Below, piece after piece: positions 18,400 to 26,877 of a DNA stretch of 38,887 nt (positions are counted from its first letter, which is position 1; each line of letters opens with the position of its first letter). The stretch covers positions 1-38,887 of the forward strand of contig JAAEZB010000001.1 of NCBI GenBank assembly GCA_018223085.1. Reading direction: 5' to 3'. Under the pieces are notes generated by a model. The model was not told the DNA's origin. It made no database searches and was given only the letters and a program-made list of their open reading frames with translations. This DNA is from Paracoccaceae bacterium (GTDB taxonomy: Bacteria > Pseudomonadota > Alphaproteobacteria > Rhodobacterales > Rhodobacteraceae). The position numbers and the translations under genes were made by a program.

Positions 18400-18963
18400 A
18401 TGCGCTATCAGATTACCGGAAAACAAATCGACATCGGTGATGCCCTTCAGACCCATGTGAAGGACGAACTCAGCGCCGTCGTAAGCAAATACGCCGAGCG
18501 CCCGACCGACGCCAATATCGTCTTTTCCAAAAGCGCACATGAATATGTATGTGAGGCAACCGTTCACCTGTCGACCGGCCTGACCGCTCAGGCCAAGGCA
18601 CACGCGACTGAAATTTACGCCGCTTTCGACGATTGCGCCCAAAAAATGGAGAAACAGCTGCGCCGTTACAAGCGTCGCCTGAAGGACCACCACAAGGATC
18701 GCGCGGAACCGGTTGAACTCTTGGGCGCGTCCTCGTATATCCTCGCCTCTGAAGGAGAGGCCGAAGCCGCAGAGCCCGAAACATTGCAGCCCATGATTAT
18801 CGCCGAGATGGAAACCCAAATTCCGTCACTAAGCGTAGGTGAGGCCGTGATGCAGATGGAGCTTGCCGGGGCGCCGGTTCTGATCTTCCGGAACGAGACG
18901 AAAAACGGATTGAATGTGGTCTATCGCCGTGAAGACGGCAACATTGGCTGGATTGATCCATAA
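18400..18963 (+). CDS. hpf: Long-form ribosome hibernation promoting factor HPF
   Basis: This 187-residue protein is of the long HPF type, which inactivates and dimerises 70S ribosomes in stationary phase or starvation. The N-terminal HPF/RaiA domain spans about residues 1-105 (MRYQITGKQIDIGDALQTHV; basic helix KQLRRYKRRLKDHHKDR), then an acidic linker, then the C-terminal dimerisation domain at about 125-187 (MQMELAGAPVLIFRNE, GLNVVYRREDGNIGWIDP). AGGA six bases upstream supports the start. It precedes ptsN by 46 bp, an arrangement common in proteobacteria. Confidence 0.94.
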   Translation: MRYQITGKQIDIGDALQTHVKDELSAVVSKYAERPTDANIVFSKSAHEYVCEATVHLSTGLTAQAKAHATEIYAAFDDCAQKMEKQLRRYKRRLKDHHKDRAEPVELLGASSYILASEGEAEAAEPETLQPMIIAEMETQIPSLSVGEAVMQMELAGAPVLIFRNETKNGLNVVYRREDGNIGWIDP

Positions 18964-19009
18964 TAACAAACGGTGGCGGCCATGTGCCCTGCCCGGAGAA
19001 GCTGGCATT

Positions 19010-19474
19010 ATGGATCTGTCGAAAATCCTCAAGCCCGAGGCGGTTAAGGTTGTTTCTTCCGCCTCGAGCAAAAAGCGGCTTTTGCACGCGATTGGCGAGG
19101 TGGCGGAATCCGCCTATGACCTCAACGCCGCCCGCGTTGTCGAGGCACTGCTTGAGCGTGAGAGCCTTGGTCCGACTGGCGTAGGCCATGGTGTGGCCCT
19201 GCCACATGCCCGTCTTGAAGGTCTCGACTCGGTTGTCGGGGCCTTCGTGCTTCTTGAAAAACCGGTTGATTTCAATTCCGTCGATCGCCAACCGGTCGAT
19301 ATCGCCTTTGCGCTTTTTGCCCCCGAGGACGCCGGGGTGGAACACCTCAAGGCCCTCGCGCTCGTATCGCGAACTCTGCGGGAAAACGCGATCTGCGCCA
19401 AACTGCGCGCCAATCAAGACACCCAGACGCTCTATTCGATCCTGACCGAATCCCAGAACGTTCAGGCCGCCTGA
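19010..19474 (+). CDS. ptsN: Nitrogen-regulatory PTS enzyme IIA (PtsN)
   Basis: PtsN (EIIA-Ntr) is the terminal phospho-acceptor of the nitrogen PTS and regulates potassium, nitrogen and envelope functions by protein contacts. The 154-residue product has the phosphorylatable His66 in VGHGVALPHARLEGL and the usual PTS_EIIA_2 core. ATG at 19010 was chosen over the open frame running back to 18914 because GGAG lies upstream and the conserved MDLSKILKPEAV start matches the family; the extension is within and after hpf. Its TGA ends directly beside the stop of the convergent sulfotransferase gene. Confidence 0.93.
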   Translation: MDLSKILKPEAVKVVSSASSKKRLLHAIGEVAESAYDLNAARVVEALLERESLGPTGVGHGVALPHARLEGLDSVVGAFVLLEKPVDFNSVDRQPVDIAFALFAPEDAGVEHLKALALVSRTLRENAICAKLRANQDTQTLYSILTESQNVQAA

Positions 19475-20905
19475 TTAGCACCAGCGCCTAAATCCAAAAT
19501 TAAGATAATCGCGCTGGTAGATGTCATTTACCAGCGCCTCGATCTCATCATCATAGACATCTTCAAGAGCAAAGGGCGTGTCTGCCGGGGCCTCCTCGGG
19601 ATCCGGCACATCCATATGTCCGGCCTGCATCGCCAGCGCCGGAAGATAACTGCCCATATCCTCCTCGCGCACGACGATATCGGGCAAGCACAAATCTCCG
19701 AATCCCTTGAGCGTCGCTGATTGCGTCGCCCAATGGCCATCAATCCGAATGCTGGTCTGCCCCGCGAGATTCGCCTTCACAAACGCCAGATAAGCAAGGA
19801 ACGCCTCGCGATGCGCCTCAAGGTCATAGCCTTCTCCGATCCCGCCATCAGGAAGCGGAACCTTGTAGAGCTTGCGCAGGGTCTTGCGAATGGCGGCAAA
19901 GCTCCCCTCTTCCACCGATAGTACCCGCTCGCTAAACGCCGCATGGGCTCGCGCGACCGGATGACGAAGAACGGTAAAGCTCCGGTGCCCCTTATGCTTG
20001 CGCTTCCAGATGCGCAGATCTTTCTGATTGCCCTTGGTCGGCAAATCCTCAACCGACACCCCATCAAGCGCCGCCATCCATGCCTTGACCTCTTCCTCAG
20101 GCCCCGACCGCATTGGCATGAATAAAAGCGGTGCCTCGGCCGCCATGACATAGGTCGGAACCGCCGGGCTACGTCGGGGTTCGAAATTGGGCGTGCGGGT
20201 AAGGTTAAACCGGTCCAACTCGCTTAGCGCATCCGACACATCCTCAAAATTCGCCACCTTGTCGGAAATCGGGCTCGGGTTTTGCCGTTTGAGCGAGGTA
20301 TCCAGCGCCTCAAGCGTCTCATCCACCCCAAGGAACCGCGCCAACCCGTTCATGACATCAACATCCTGCAAATCCTCGTAGGCGACGTAGAACGCCGTCT
20401 GCCCCGTGGTTTGCAAGCGGTTCATGAGAAGAACCTGAAATTCCTGAAGCTTTTCGACATGACGACGGAATTCATCCCCGTCAAAGTGGATTTTCCCCGC
20501 CTCCTTGCGGCGGCGCACATCGGTTAGCTTCCACTGCCCCGTCGCCCGCGCGATCTTGAGCGAGACATAGCTATCAATCGGATTGCGCGTCAGCACGACC
20601 TTGGCACAGCGCGGATCGGTCAGACAGGTCTCAAGGATGCGCGGATCATGGTCATGGAAATACCGAAATCCCCCAAGCGCCCCATCCTGCTTGCGGATCA
20701 CCTTGATAAGCTCAAACGGATCCTGCGTCCGTGTCTCAAGATCAACGCCAAGGATATCCTTACGGTTCGGATAGCCGACAAAATGCGGATTGAACGCCTC
20801 CCCATAACAGGAAATCCCCTCAAACGCGTTAAGGTTTGTCTCAAGAAAATTCGAGCCCGTCCGCATTTCTGCAAACACAACAAAATAATCAAAGCGGGTC
20901 TGCAT
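19475..20905 (-). CDS. Two-module sulfotransferase (NodH-like N-terminus, second sulfotransferase-like C-terminus)
   Basis: A 476-residue protein. The N-terminal half resembles NodH/Stf0-type sulfotransferases: FAEMRTGSNFLETNLN (residues 11-26) fits the PAPS 5'-phosphosulfate loop and VVLTRNPIDSYVSLKIAR (103-120) the 3'-phosphate site. The C-terminal half has another 3'-phosphate-type motif, FTVLRHPVARAHAAF (310-324), and ends with DIYQRDYLNFGF, as family 2 sulfotransferases do. The second module's 5' loop is not clearly intact (FMPMRSGPEEE, 262-272), so one active and one modified module is possible. It is likely cytosolic and would transfer sulfate from PAPS to a glycan or nucleotide-linked sugar. 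It is the last gene of the glycosyltransferase operon, six bases after the GT14 gene; cysQ in the window can remove the PAP product. Confidence 0.8.
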   Translation of the reverse strand: MQTRFDYFVVFAEMRTGSNFLETNLNAFEGISCYGEAFNPHFVGYPNRKDILGVDLETRTQDPFELIKVIRKQDGALGGFRYFHDHDPRILETCLTDPRCAKVVLTRNPIDSYVSLKIARATGQWKLTDVRRRKEAGKIHFDGDEFRRHVEKLQEFQVLLMNRLQTTGQTAFYVAYEDLQDVDVMNGLARFLGVDETLEALDTSLKRQNPSPISDKVANFEDVSDALSELDRFNLTRTPNFEPRRSPAVPTYVMAAEAPLLFMPMRSGPEEEVKAWMAALDGVSVEDLPTKGNQKDLRIWKRKHKGHRSFTVLRHPVARAHAAFSERVLSVEEGSFAAIRKTLRKLYKVPLPDGGIGEGYDLEAHREAFLAYLAFVKANLAGQTSIRIDGHWATQSATLKGFGDLCLPDIVVREEDMGSYLPALAMQAGHMDVPDPEEAPADTPFALEDVYDDEIEALVNDIYQRDYLNFGFRRWC

Positions 20906-20911
20906 GGATCG

Positions 20912-22609
20912 TTACTGCACCAGATAGGGTTTACGCGGCGGTTTGGGCTGATTAAGGCCCGGCGGGCTGACGGGGAAATCCCCCATCAGATAGGGATGCA
21001 TTCCCTGATTCTTGAGGTTCTGCAGGAACTGACCAAACCCCGTCAGGTCGGCCATCTTTGGCGCCTCAGTCAGGCGGCGCAGCGCGTGCTGCCCCATCTC
21101 ATCAATGATTGACTGCAAGGGCTCCATCGGGGCTTCGATAAATTCGGCCATGGTCCAGATGCGAATCCGCGCCTTGGCCCAGACTGACCGCAACACCTTG
21201 AGCTGCTCCGCTTCAAGCTTTTGAAGCCGTGCCGCCTCTTGGCGCAGGTCGGCGAAATTGCGGTTGGATTTAAACAACGGCACCGCCCATGCACCGCTGA
21301 TAACCGAAACCTGCGCGTTGGAATCTTTTGCAATGAACCAGATCGGTGCCGTTTCATCCGCCGGGCCAAGTTGGAAACACTGCCGCTCGCCCCGCGTGTT
21401 CCAGATCAGATTGGTAAGGAACGCCGTCGGATTGTAATCGCGCAAGGCCGGGCTATCGGTTAGCGCACCGTTGACGACCATCTGTCCCCCGGAAAATTCG
21501 GCGCGCTCCGGGCTATAGAGATGGCCATGCACCTGCGTGCCCGTCGATTTTGCAAGCCACGGCTCGAAATCCTCGAACAGGTCCGAAAACCCTTGAAACA
21601 CGGAGTAACGCCCGCTGGTGATTGAGTGTTCGAACCCCTCATGCGGAAACCGGCTCTGCATATAAAGGCCCTGCCGCCCCTGCGTCCGCCGCTCGACAGC
21701 CTTGGCAAAGATGCGGTCGATCTTCGCCGGGTTCGGCTCGGTCATCTTGATGGCGCCTTCGGGATCGCGCAGAAACCCATCATATAGACGGTTCGCCTGA
21801 GGCCAGATTTTACGCGCCACGAAACAATCCGACCGCCGCAAAAGCTGAAGATGGTCGTCATAAAAGATATGCGGCTTACCCTGAAAATCGAACTTCGACA
21901 GGGTCAGGGATCGGCTCTCGATATTGGTCGAATAGAGCCGCGCGAGCGTCTGAAAATAGCTCTCATCCGGGATCCAGACCTTGCGGAAATAGGTGTCATA
22001 GGTATCCCGCTCCGGATCTTCGAGGATCGCTGAGAGCGTCTGTCGCGTAAGGCACCACCATTGCGATCCCATATGCGGCGTGATCCCATTCGGAACTTTG
22101 CGCTTGAATCCGATCTTGCGTTGCAGATCGACGTATTTGTCAAAAAGATAGCGATGCCGCTTCCACGAGAACGGGAACCGCAGCGTGAACCGCTCGTCGC
22201 TAAGCCCCCCCACGGTCCAGGGCACATCCGAGGTCGTAGCCGATTCAATGAAATCCGTCTGCGGGCGCGCGGCAAGGTAATCAACCAATTCCTGCACCGG
22301 TCGAAGCGGCAGACAGGACCCGGACGACAGGTAAACATGCCGCACCTCCGGAAACTCGGCCAAGAGCAATTCCGACGCCGAGAGCGTCCCCGCCACAAGG
22401 CCCCAGGTTCCCCATTCACATTTATGCCGCTGACAAAAACGTACCGTCGGCACATCACCAAGCGTTTTGGTAAATGCCTTATAGGTCTTGCGCGGCACAT
22501 TAGCGTCTACATGGATCACAACAGGGCACCCGGCGGCACTCCAATGGCGCGCCACCTGTTCGGCCCGGTCAAGGGCCGTATGCACCAGCATGATGATCCC
22601 GACGCTCAT
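20912..22609 (-). CDS. GT14 (core-2/I-branching) beta-1,6-N-acetylglucosaminyltransferase-like protein with C-terminal extension
   Basis: A 565-residue protein whose first about 250 residues fit GT14 (Branch) glycosyltransferases: MSVGIIMLVHTALDRAEQ, VVIHVDANV, HVYLSSGSCLPLRP and GSQWWCLTRQTL, then WIPDESYFQTL, which matches the conserved acceptor-site segment. About 270 further residues follow (for example SGRYSVFQGFSDLFEDFEPW and QVHGHLYSPERAEF), which I associate with the DUF5927 domain found on alphaproteobacterial members; its function is not known. No signal peptide or membrane segment is seen. GAGGG eight bases upstream supports ATG at 22609. It follows GT2 paralog B by 16 bp and precedes the sulfotransferase by six. 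The sugar transferred is not proven by sequence. Confidence 0.82.
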   Translation of the reverse strand: MSVGIIMLVHTALDRAEQVARHWSAAGCPVVIHVDANVPRKTYKAFTKTLGDVPTVRFCQRHKCEWGTWGLVAGTLSASELLLAEFPEVRHVYLSSGSCLPLRPVQELVDYLAARPQTDFIESATTSDVPWTVGGLSDERFTLRFPFSWKRHRYLFDKYVDLQRKIGFKRKVPNGITPHMGSQWWCLTRQTLSAILEDPERDTYDTYFRKVWIPDESYFQTLARLYSTNIESRSLTLSKFDFQGKPHIFYDDHLQLLRRSDCFVARKIWPQANRLYDGFLRDPEGAIKMTEPNPAKIDRIFAKAVERRTQGRQGLYMQSRFPHEGFEHSITSGRYSVFQGFSDLFEDFEPWLAKSTGTQVHGHLYSPERAEFSGGQMVVNGALTDSPALRDYNPTAFLTNLIWNTRGERQCFQLGPADETAPIWFIAKDSNAQVSVISGAWAVPLFKSNRNFADLRQEAARLQKLEAEQLKVLRSVWAKARIRIWTMAEFIEAPMEPLQSIIDEMGQHALRRLTEAPKMADLTGFGQFLQNLKNQGMHPYLMGDFPVSPPGLNQPKPPRKPYLVQ

Positions 22610-22625
22610 CCTGCAATCCCTCTCA

Positions 22626-23636
22626 TCAGGCCCAATTCCCCTTGGACATCAGCCCGAGAATTTCCAGCTGTCTCCAGTTAATATACTTTTCCGACCACTT
22701 GCACCAAAGTTCCGGATCCTCATTCAAGCCCCTCGCATAGGCAAGGTATTCGACACTCTTGGAATAGTGCTGACGCCGCTTCAGCTCTTCTGCTGCCTTA
22801 ACCGAAAACGTGTCGAGGAACTTGGTATGCAGAAGAACCCCCGAAGCCTTCTCCCCGCCCCATTGATCGAACACAAGATTCAACCCCCGCGGCAGGAGCA
22901 TATGGGCTGAATCCACATAGGCGTATTTTTTCGTCCATTTGACGAGCGGCACCTTATTGAGCGCCGGTGATTCCTCCGGGTTGTCTTGAAAAAACATCCG
23001 CGCCCGCGCCCCGCCCTGAATCCACAGGTTCCAATATTTCCAGTTACGCGAAATCGAGTAATTGCCTGAGTCAAACCAACTCGCGATCTCAAGGGGGTTC
23101 TGCCCCGAACGGTAGGGCCGCTCACTGATCCGCCCCTTGGGATACATGTCGAGAAGCATCGCACTAAACGATCTGATGGAACTCGCATCAAGCCAATCCG
23201 TCAGCGCCCGCAAAGGTCGCGTGTCGCAGAACGGGTAGACCAGAAACTCGTCCGGATCGACGACAAGGCACCAATGCTCTTCGCCATATTTACGCTGCAA
23301 CCAATTCAGCCAATCAACCCCATACCGGCTCCTGCGATAGCTGTGCTTGGATGACCAGAGCGACACATCCGGTTGCTCCGCGAGGTATTCGCGCGATCCA
23401 TCATCGCTATCATTGTCCACGATTAGGAAATGATTGACCCCCATGTCACGGTAGTATTGGAGAAAAAACGGTAGCCGCACTTTCTCGTTTCGGAGGGTCG
23501 TAAAGGCAAGAATATCATCGCCGAGAATATTGTCCGTGCGATCAACCACAGATTTCATCTCGCGCCGCTTGCGGAAGGCACGGATCAGCAATTGCTTGCG
23601 CTTAAGACGCAGCCTGTATGACTGAAATATGCTCAA
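22626..23636 (-). CDS. Glycosyltransferase family 2-type protein, paralog B
   Basis: This 336-residue protein has a GT-A fold of the Glyco_tranf_2_4 type: FTTLRNEKVRLPFFLQYYRDMG, HFLIVDNDSDDGS, and a DxD-like metal site in LVVDPDEFLVYP. A very basic N-terminus (RLRLKRKQLLIRAFRKRRE) could contact membrane or RNA. More than half of the residues in the first 165 match paralog A by eye, so the two genes are a tandem duplication. The start is a TTG at 23636: no ATG in frame is available upstream, and starting at Met27 would remove the basic stretch that both paralogs share. AGGAG lies about twelve bases upstream, a long spacing. The TTG overlaps the stop of a possible small ORF (TTGA). Confidence 0.83.
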   Translation of the reverse strand: MSIFQSYRLRLKRKQLLIRAFRKRREMKSVVDRTDNILGDDILAFTTLRNEKVRLPFFLQYYRDMGVNHFLIVDNDSDDGSREYLAEQPDVSLWSSKHSYRRSRYGVDWLNWLQRKYGEEHWCLVVDPDEFLVYPFCDTRPLRALTDWLDASSIRSFSAMLLDMYPKGRISERPYRSGQNPLEIASWFDSGNYSISRNWKYWNLWIQGGARARMFFQDNPEESPALNKVPLVKWTKKYAYVDSAHMLLPRGLNLVFDQWGGEKASGVLLHTKFLDTFSVKAAEELKRRQHYSKSVEYLAYARGLNEDPELWCKWSEKYINWRQLEILGLMSKGNWA

Positions 23637-23818
23637 ATCCGCTCTGCGCTCCTGCTCTGCACGGTATCATCCCTCTTTACGGGCTCGCGGTTAAAACGCT
23701 GTTGACGCCCGACATACCATGCCATTTCCCCGGCACCTCCGAAGGCCAAAATAGACCCTCTCGACACCTCTTCAAAGAATAGGGTTTTGTGCACGTTTCG
23801 TAAACAGTTGCAGTGCAT
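23633..23818 (-). CDS. Possible 61-residue small protein between the two GT2 paralogs
   Basis: An open frame starting at ATG 23818, which overlaps the stop of paralog A by one base (TGATG), and ending at a TGA overlapping the TTG start of paralog B by four bases. Both junctions are typical of translational coupling. The predicted peptide starts MHCNCLRNVHK, has a central SILAFGGAGEMAWYVG stretch and a charged C-terminus; no known family is recognised. Against it: it uses TTA and CTA, codons rare in the neighbouring genes, and the stretch could simply be untranslated spacer. Treat as hypothetical. Confidence 0.35.
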   Translation of the reverse strand: MHCNCLRNVHKTLFFEEVSRGSILAFGGAGEMAWYVGRQQRFNREPVKRDDTVQSRSAERI

Positions 23819-24927
23819 CAGAGCCATGTTCCCCGCGACATGAGCCCCATCGCTTCCAACTGCCTCCAACCCAGATAACGACTCGACCGCTCACACCAAA
23901 GATCGGGTTGTTCGATAAGGGTCTCATAGTAGGCCTCGTAAAGCGCGCTATTGGCGAAATGTTCACGCCGCTCCAGCTCTTCTCTCGACTTGTCGATCAC
24001 CGTATCGAGGAACTTCGTATGCAGAAGGATGCCCGAGGCGAACTCCCCTCCCTCACGGTCATAAAACCGATTAAGCCGCCGCGGCAAAATCCCATGCGTC
24101 GAGTTCACATAGACAAACCGTCGGTTCCATTTCACCAACGGCACTTTGTTCAGCGTTGGCGCGCGCCGTGGCTTTTCGGTAAAGAAATGCCGCGCCCTGA
24201 CACCGCCCTGAATCCATAGGTTTTCCATCGGCTCCTGCCGCCGGATCGTATAATTCCCGCTATCAAACCACGACAGAACCTCCGTCGGGTCCTGTCCCGG
24301 CGCATAGCTCTGCGCGCCAAGCCGCCCTTTGGGATACATATCGAGCATCATCGCCGGGAACATCTCTATCCCTTGTCCATCAAGCCATCCCGTCAGCGCA
24401 GGCAACGGTCGCGTATCCCAATAGGGATAAATCAGGATCTCATCCGCATCGAGCGTCAAAACCCAATGCCCATGCGCATGTTTCACCATCAACCAAGTGA
24501 GCCAGTCGAGCCCAAAGCGCGCGCGCTTGTAGCTCTTGGACGTGGCCCAGAGCGACACATCCGGCTGATCGGCAAGGAACTCCCGCGTGCCATCATCGCT
24601 CGCATTGTCGACGATAAGGAAATGCTCGACGCCAAGCTTGCGATGATGCTCAAGGAAATAGGGCAGACGCACCATCTCGTTGCGCATGGTAGCAGTGCCA
24701 AGGATCATGCCGGGGCGGATCGCGTCAGTGCGATCACTCACCGCCCCAAGCTGCCGTCTCTTGCGAAAGGCACGATAGAGAAGGCGTTTGCGCCTTAGAC
24801 GAAGCTTATAAACAGCTCTCAGCTCGCGAAGTCGTTCGCGATCCGGAAATCCGCCCTGCCTCGTGCCAAGTGGAATGCGCGTCCCCTCACTTGTCGTAAT
24901 GCCCACTCTGATGCCAGCGCCAGGCAT
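23818..24927 (-). CDS. Glycosyltransferase family 2-type protein, paralog A
   Basis: A 369-residue paralog of the next gene in the operon, with the same order of elements: basic stretch KLRLRRKRLLYRAFRKRRQ, TATMRNEMVRLPYFLEHHRK, HFLIVDNASDDGT, DxD-type LTLDADEILIYP, MLDMYPKGRL and WFDSGNYTIRR. These are features of GT-A retaining or inverting family 2/92-like transferases; donor and acceptor are unknown. The ATG at 24927 overlaps galE by 41 bp and has no clear ribosome binding site; GTG at 24906 (20-bp overlap) is an alternative that would remove seven residues of low-complexity head. The stop overlaps the small ORF by one base. Confidence 0.82.
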   Translation of the reverse strand: MPGAGIRVGITTSEGTRIPLGTRQGGFPDRERLRELRAVYKLRLRRKRLLYRAFRKRRQLGAVSDRTDAIRPGMILGTATMRNEMVRLPYFLEHHRKLGVEHFLIVDNASDDGTREFLADQPDVSLWATSKSYKRARFGLDWLTWLMVKHAHGHWVLTLDADEILIYPYWDTRPLPALTGWLDGQGIEMFPAMMLDMYPKGRLGAQSYAPGQDPTEVLSWFDSGNYTIRRQEPMENLWIQGGVRARHFFTEKPRRAPTLNKVPLVKWNRRFVYVNSTHGILPRRLNRFYDREGGEFASGILLHTKFLDTVIDKSREELERREHFANSALYEAYYETLIEQPDLWCERSSRYLGWRQLEAMGLMSRGTWL

Positions 24928-25870
24928 CAGAAATCATCGTGTTCAGGTTTGAACGCGACGGCTGCCAGCCTAGCTCTTTCTCGGCCCGTGTCGAGCCGGA
25001 AACAAGCCGCGTGCAATCGCCCGGCCGCCGATCACCCTCGGCATAGGGCACATCGCGGTTGGTAACCGAACGGGAATGGTCGATCACCTCCCGAACAGAA
25101 AACCCGCTCCCGGTTCCAAGGTTGAAAACCCGACTCCCCTTCTCGTCCAGGAGCCATTTGAGGCCCAGAACATGTGCATCCACAAGATCGCAGACATGCA
25201 CATAATCGCGGATACAGGTGCCATCCGGCGTCTCATAATCCGTGCCAAAGATCGTGAGCGCATCGCGCTTGCCATCAATCGCATCGAGCATGAGCGGAAT
25301 AAGGTGCGTCTCGGGCTGGTGGAACTCGCCCACCTCAGCCTCGGGATCGGCCCCCGCCACGTTGAAATAACGAAAGATCACGTGGCGCAGTCCTGTCGCC
25401 CCTTCGAAATCCTTGAGCATATCCTCAATCGCACGCTTGGATGCTCCATAGGCGTTGATCGGGTACTGCGCGCTGTTTTCATCAAGGACAACATTGTCCT
25501 GATCGCCGTAGGTCGCACAGGTCGAGGAGAACACGAAATTCCGCACCCCAGCCTCCGTCGCTGCCTCAATAAGATTGAGCGACCCCTGCACATTATTGAG
25601 CCAATATTTGCCGGGCACTTTCATGCTCTCGCCAACCTGGCTCAGCGCCGCAAAATGCATAACGGCAATCGGCTTATGCTCGGCAAACACCTCGTCAAGC
25701 CGCGCCCGGTCCAGAAGGTCGCCCTTCTCGAACGGGCCGAATTTAACCGCATCCTCCCAACCCGTGCAGAGATTGTCGAAGGTGACAGGGGTATAGCCCG
25801 CAGCCTTAAGCGCCTTACAGGCATGCGAGCCGATATAGCCGGCACCACCGGTTACAAGAACCTTTTCCAT
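24887..25870 (-). CDS. galE: UDP-glucose 4-epimerase GalE
   Basis: An extended SDR of 327 residues that interconverts UDP-glucose and UDP-galactose. NAD site VTGGAGYIGSHACKAL is at the N-terminus, SSTCATYGD holds the catalytic Ser/Thr, and INAYGASKR the Tyr-x3-Lys pair; GDRRPGDC is a GalE signature. ATG at 25870 is used because GGGGAG lies five to six bases upstream; the codon just upstream is TTG. It follows galU by 16 bp, so the two enzymes provide UDP-Glc and UDP-Gal to the glycosyltransferases that follow. Confidence 0.96.
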   Translation of the reverse strand: MEKVLVTGGAGYIGSHACKALKAAGYTPVTFDNLCTGWEDAVKFGPFEKGDLLDRARLDEVFAEHKPIAVMHFAALSQVGESMKVPGKYWLNNVQGSLNLIEAATEAGVRNFVFSSTCATYGDQDNVVLDENSAQYPINAYGASKRAIEDMLKDFEGATGLRHVIFRYFNVAGADPEAEVGEFHQPETHLIPLMLDAIDGKRDALTIFGTDYETPDGTCIRDYVHVCDLVDAHVLGLKWLLDEKGSRVFNLGTGSGFSVREVIDHSRSVTNRDVPYAEGDRRPGDCTRLVSGSTRAEKELGWQPSRSNLNTMISDAWRWHQSGHYDK

Positions 25871-25886
25871 CAACTCTCCCCCGCCC

Positions 25887-26780
25887 TTATTGGGCAGCCT
25901 GTTCCGCTGCCATCATCTCGCGCAGGTATTCCCCAAGCTCATCCCGAAGCTCTTCACGTTCCATCGCAAAAGCTACGGTAGCCTGAAGGAAGCCCGCCTT
26001 CGAACCACAGTCGAAACGCTTGCCGCGGAATCGGAAGCCGTAAACACCGTTCTCGCCACCGATCTCCTTGGCAATCGCATCGGTAAGCTGAATCTCGCCC
26101 CCTGCGCCCGCTTCCTTCTTGTTAAGGTTACGCAGCACGTTCGGCGACAGAATATACCGGCCAATCACGGCAAGGTTGGACGGCGCCTCTTCGGCTTTGG
26201 GCTTTTCGACCATCCCTTTGACCGAAACAAGCGATCCCATGTCTTCGTCCACATCAAGAACGCCATAAGCCGAGGCTTTCTCTTTCGGAACTTCCATCGC
26301 CGCAACCATGCTACCGCCGGTTTCCGCATAGGCATCCACCATCTGCTTGAGGCAGGGTTCCTCCGCCGCGATCACGTCATCGGGCAGGATCACCGCAAAA
26401 GGCTCATTAGCAATCAGGTTGCGCGCGCACCAAACCGCGTGCCCAAGGCCAAGCGCCTTGTGCTGGCGGATATAGGCAATCGCACCGCTTTCCATATTGG
26501 TTCGGCGCAAGATATTGAGAAGCTCGGTTTTGCCCTGCTTGCGCAAGGTCTGTTCAAGCACCGGATTATTATCAAAGTAATCTTCAAGCGCGCTCTTGCC
26601 GCGCGAGGTCACAAAAATGAATTCCTTGATCCCGGCCTCTCGCGCCTCATCAATCGCGTATTGGATCAAAGGCTGGTCTACGAGGGTCATAATCTCTTTG
26701 GGAACGGCTTTCGTCGCCGGAAGAAATCGGGTGCCAAGACCCGCAACAGGAAAAATGGCTTTGGTTACTTTTTTACGCAT
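25887..26780 (-). CDS. galU: UTP-glucose-1-phosphate uridylyltransferase GalU
   Basis: A 297-residue nucleotidyltransferase forming UDP-glucose from UTP and glucose 1-phosphate. The nucleotide-binding loop GLGTRFLPATKAVPKE at residues 14-29, QYAIDEAREAGI, GHAVWCAR and the substrate motif VKGMVEKPK are characteristic. Length is as in other bacterial GalU. It is the first gene of the tightly packed run galU-galE-GT2-GT2-GT14-sulfotransferase; 202 bp separate it from the OPX gene and contain a candidate operator, so the operon promoter may be there. Confidence 0.96.
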   Translation of the reverse strand: MRKKVTKAIFPVAGLGTRFLPATKAVPKEIMTLVDQPLIQYAIDEAREAGIKEFIFVTSRGKSALEDYFDNNPVLEQTLRKQGKTELLNILRRTNMESGAIAYIRQHKALGLGHAVWCARNLIANEPFAVILPDDVIAAEEPCLKQMVDAYAETGGSMVAAMEVPKEKASAYGVLDVDEDMGSLVSVKGMVEKPKAEEAPSNLAVIGRYILSPNVLRNLNKKEAGAGGEIQLTDAIAKEIGGENGVYGFRFRGKRFDCGSKAGFLQATVAFAMEREELRDELGEYLREMMAAEQAAQ

Positions 26781-26877
26781 CGGGAAGCTCGCTCAATAAT
26801 ACAATAGGGAACAGAGCCAGAAGGCCCAAATTCATCGGGAACCTAACGGGATTAAGGCATGCGTTCAACTCTGCCTC

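Noticed and set aside
18378-18440. Twenty-codon frame beginning MPKKRKKDAL that overlaps the hpf start
   Set aside because: The lysine-rich start comes from the A- and G-rich ribosome binding region of hpf. There is no ribosome site of its own, and resemblance to a nuclear targeting signal is chance.
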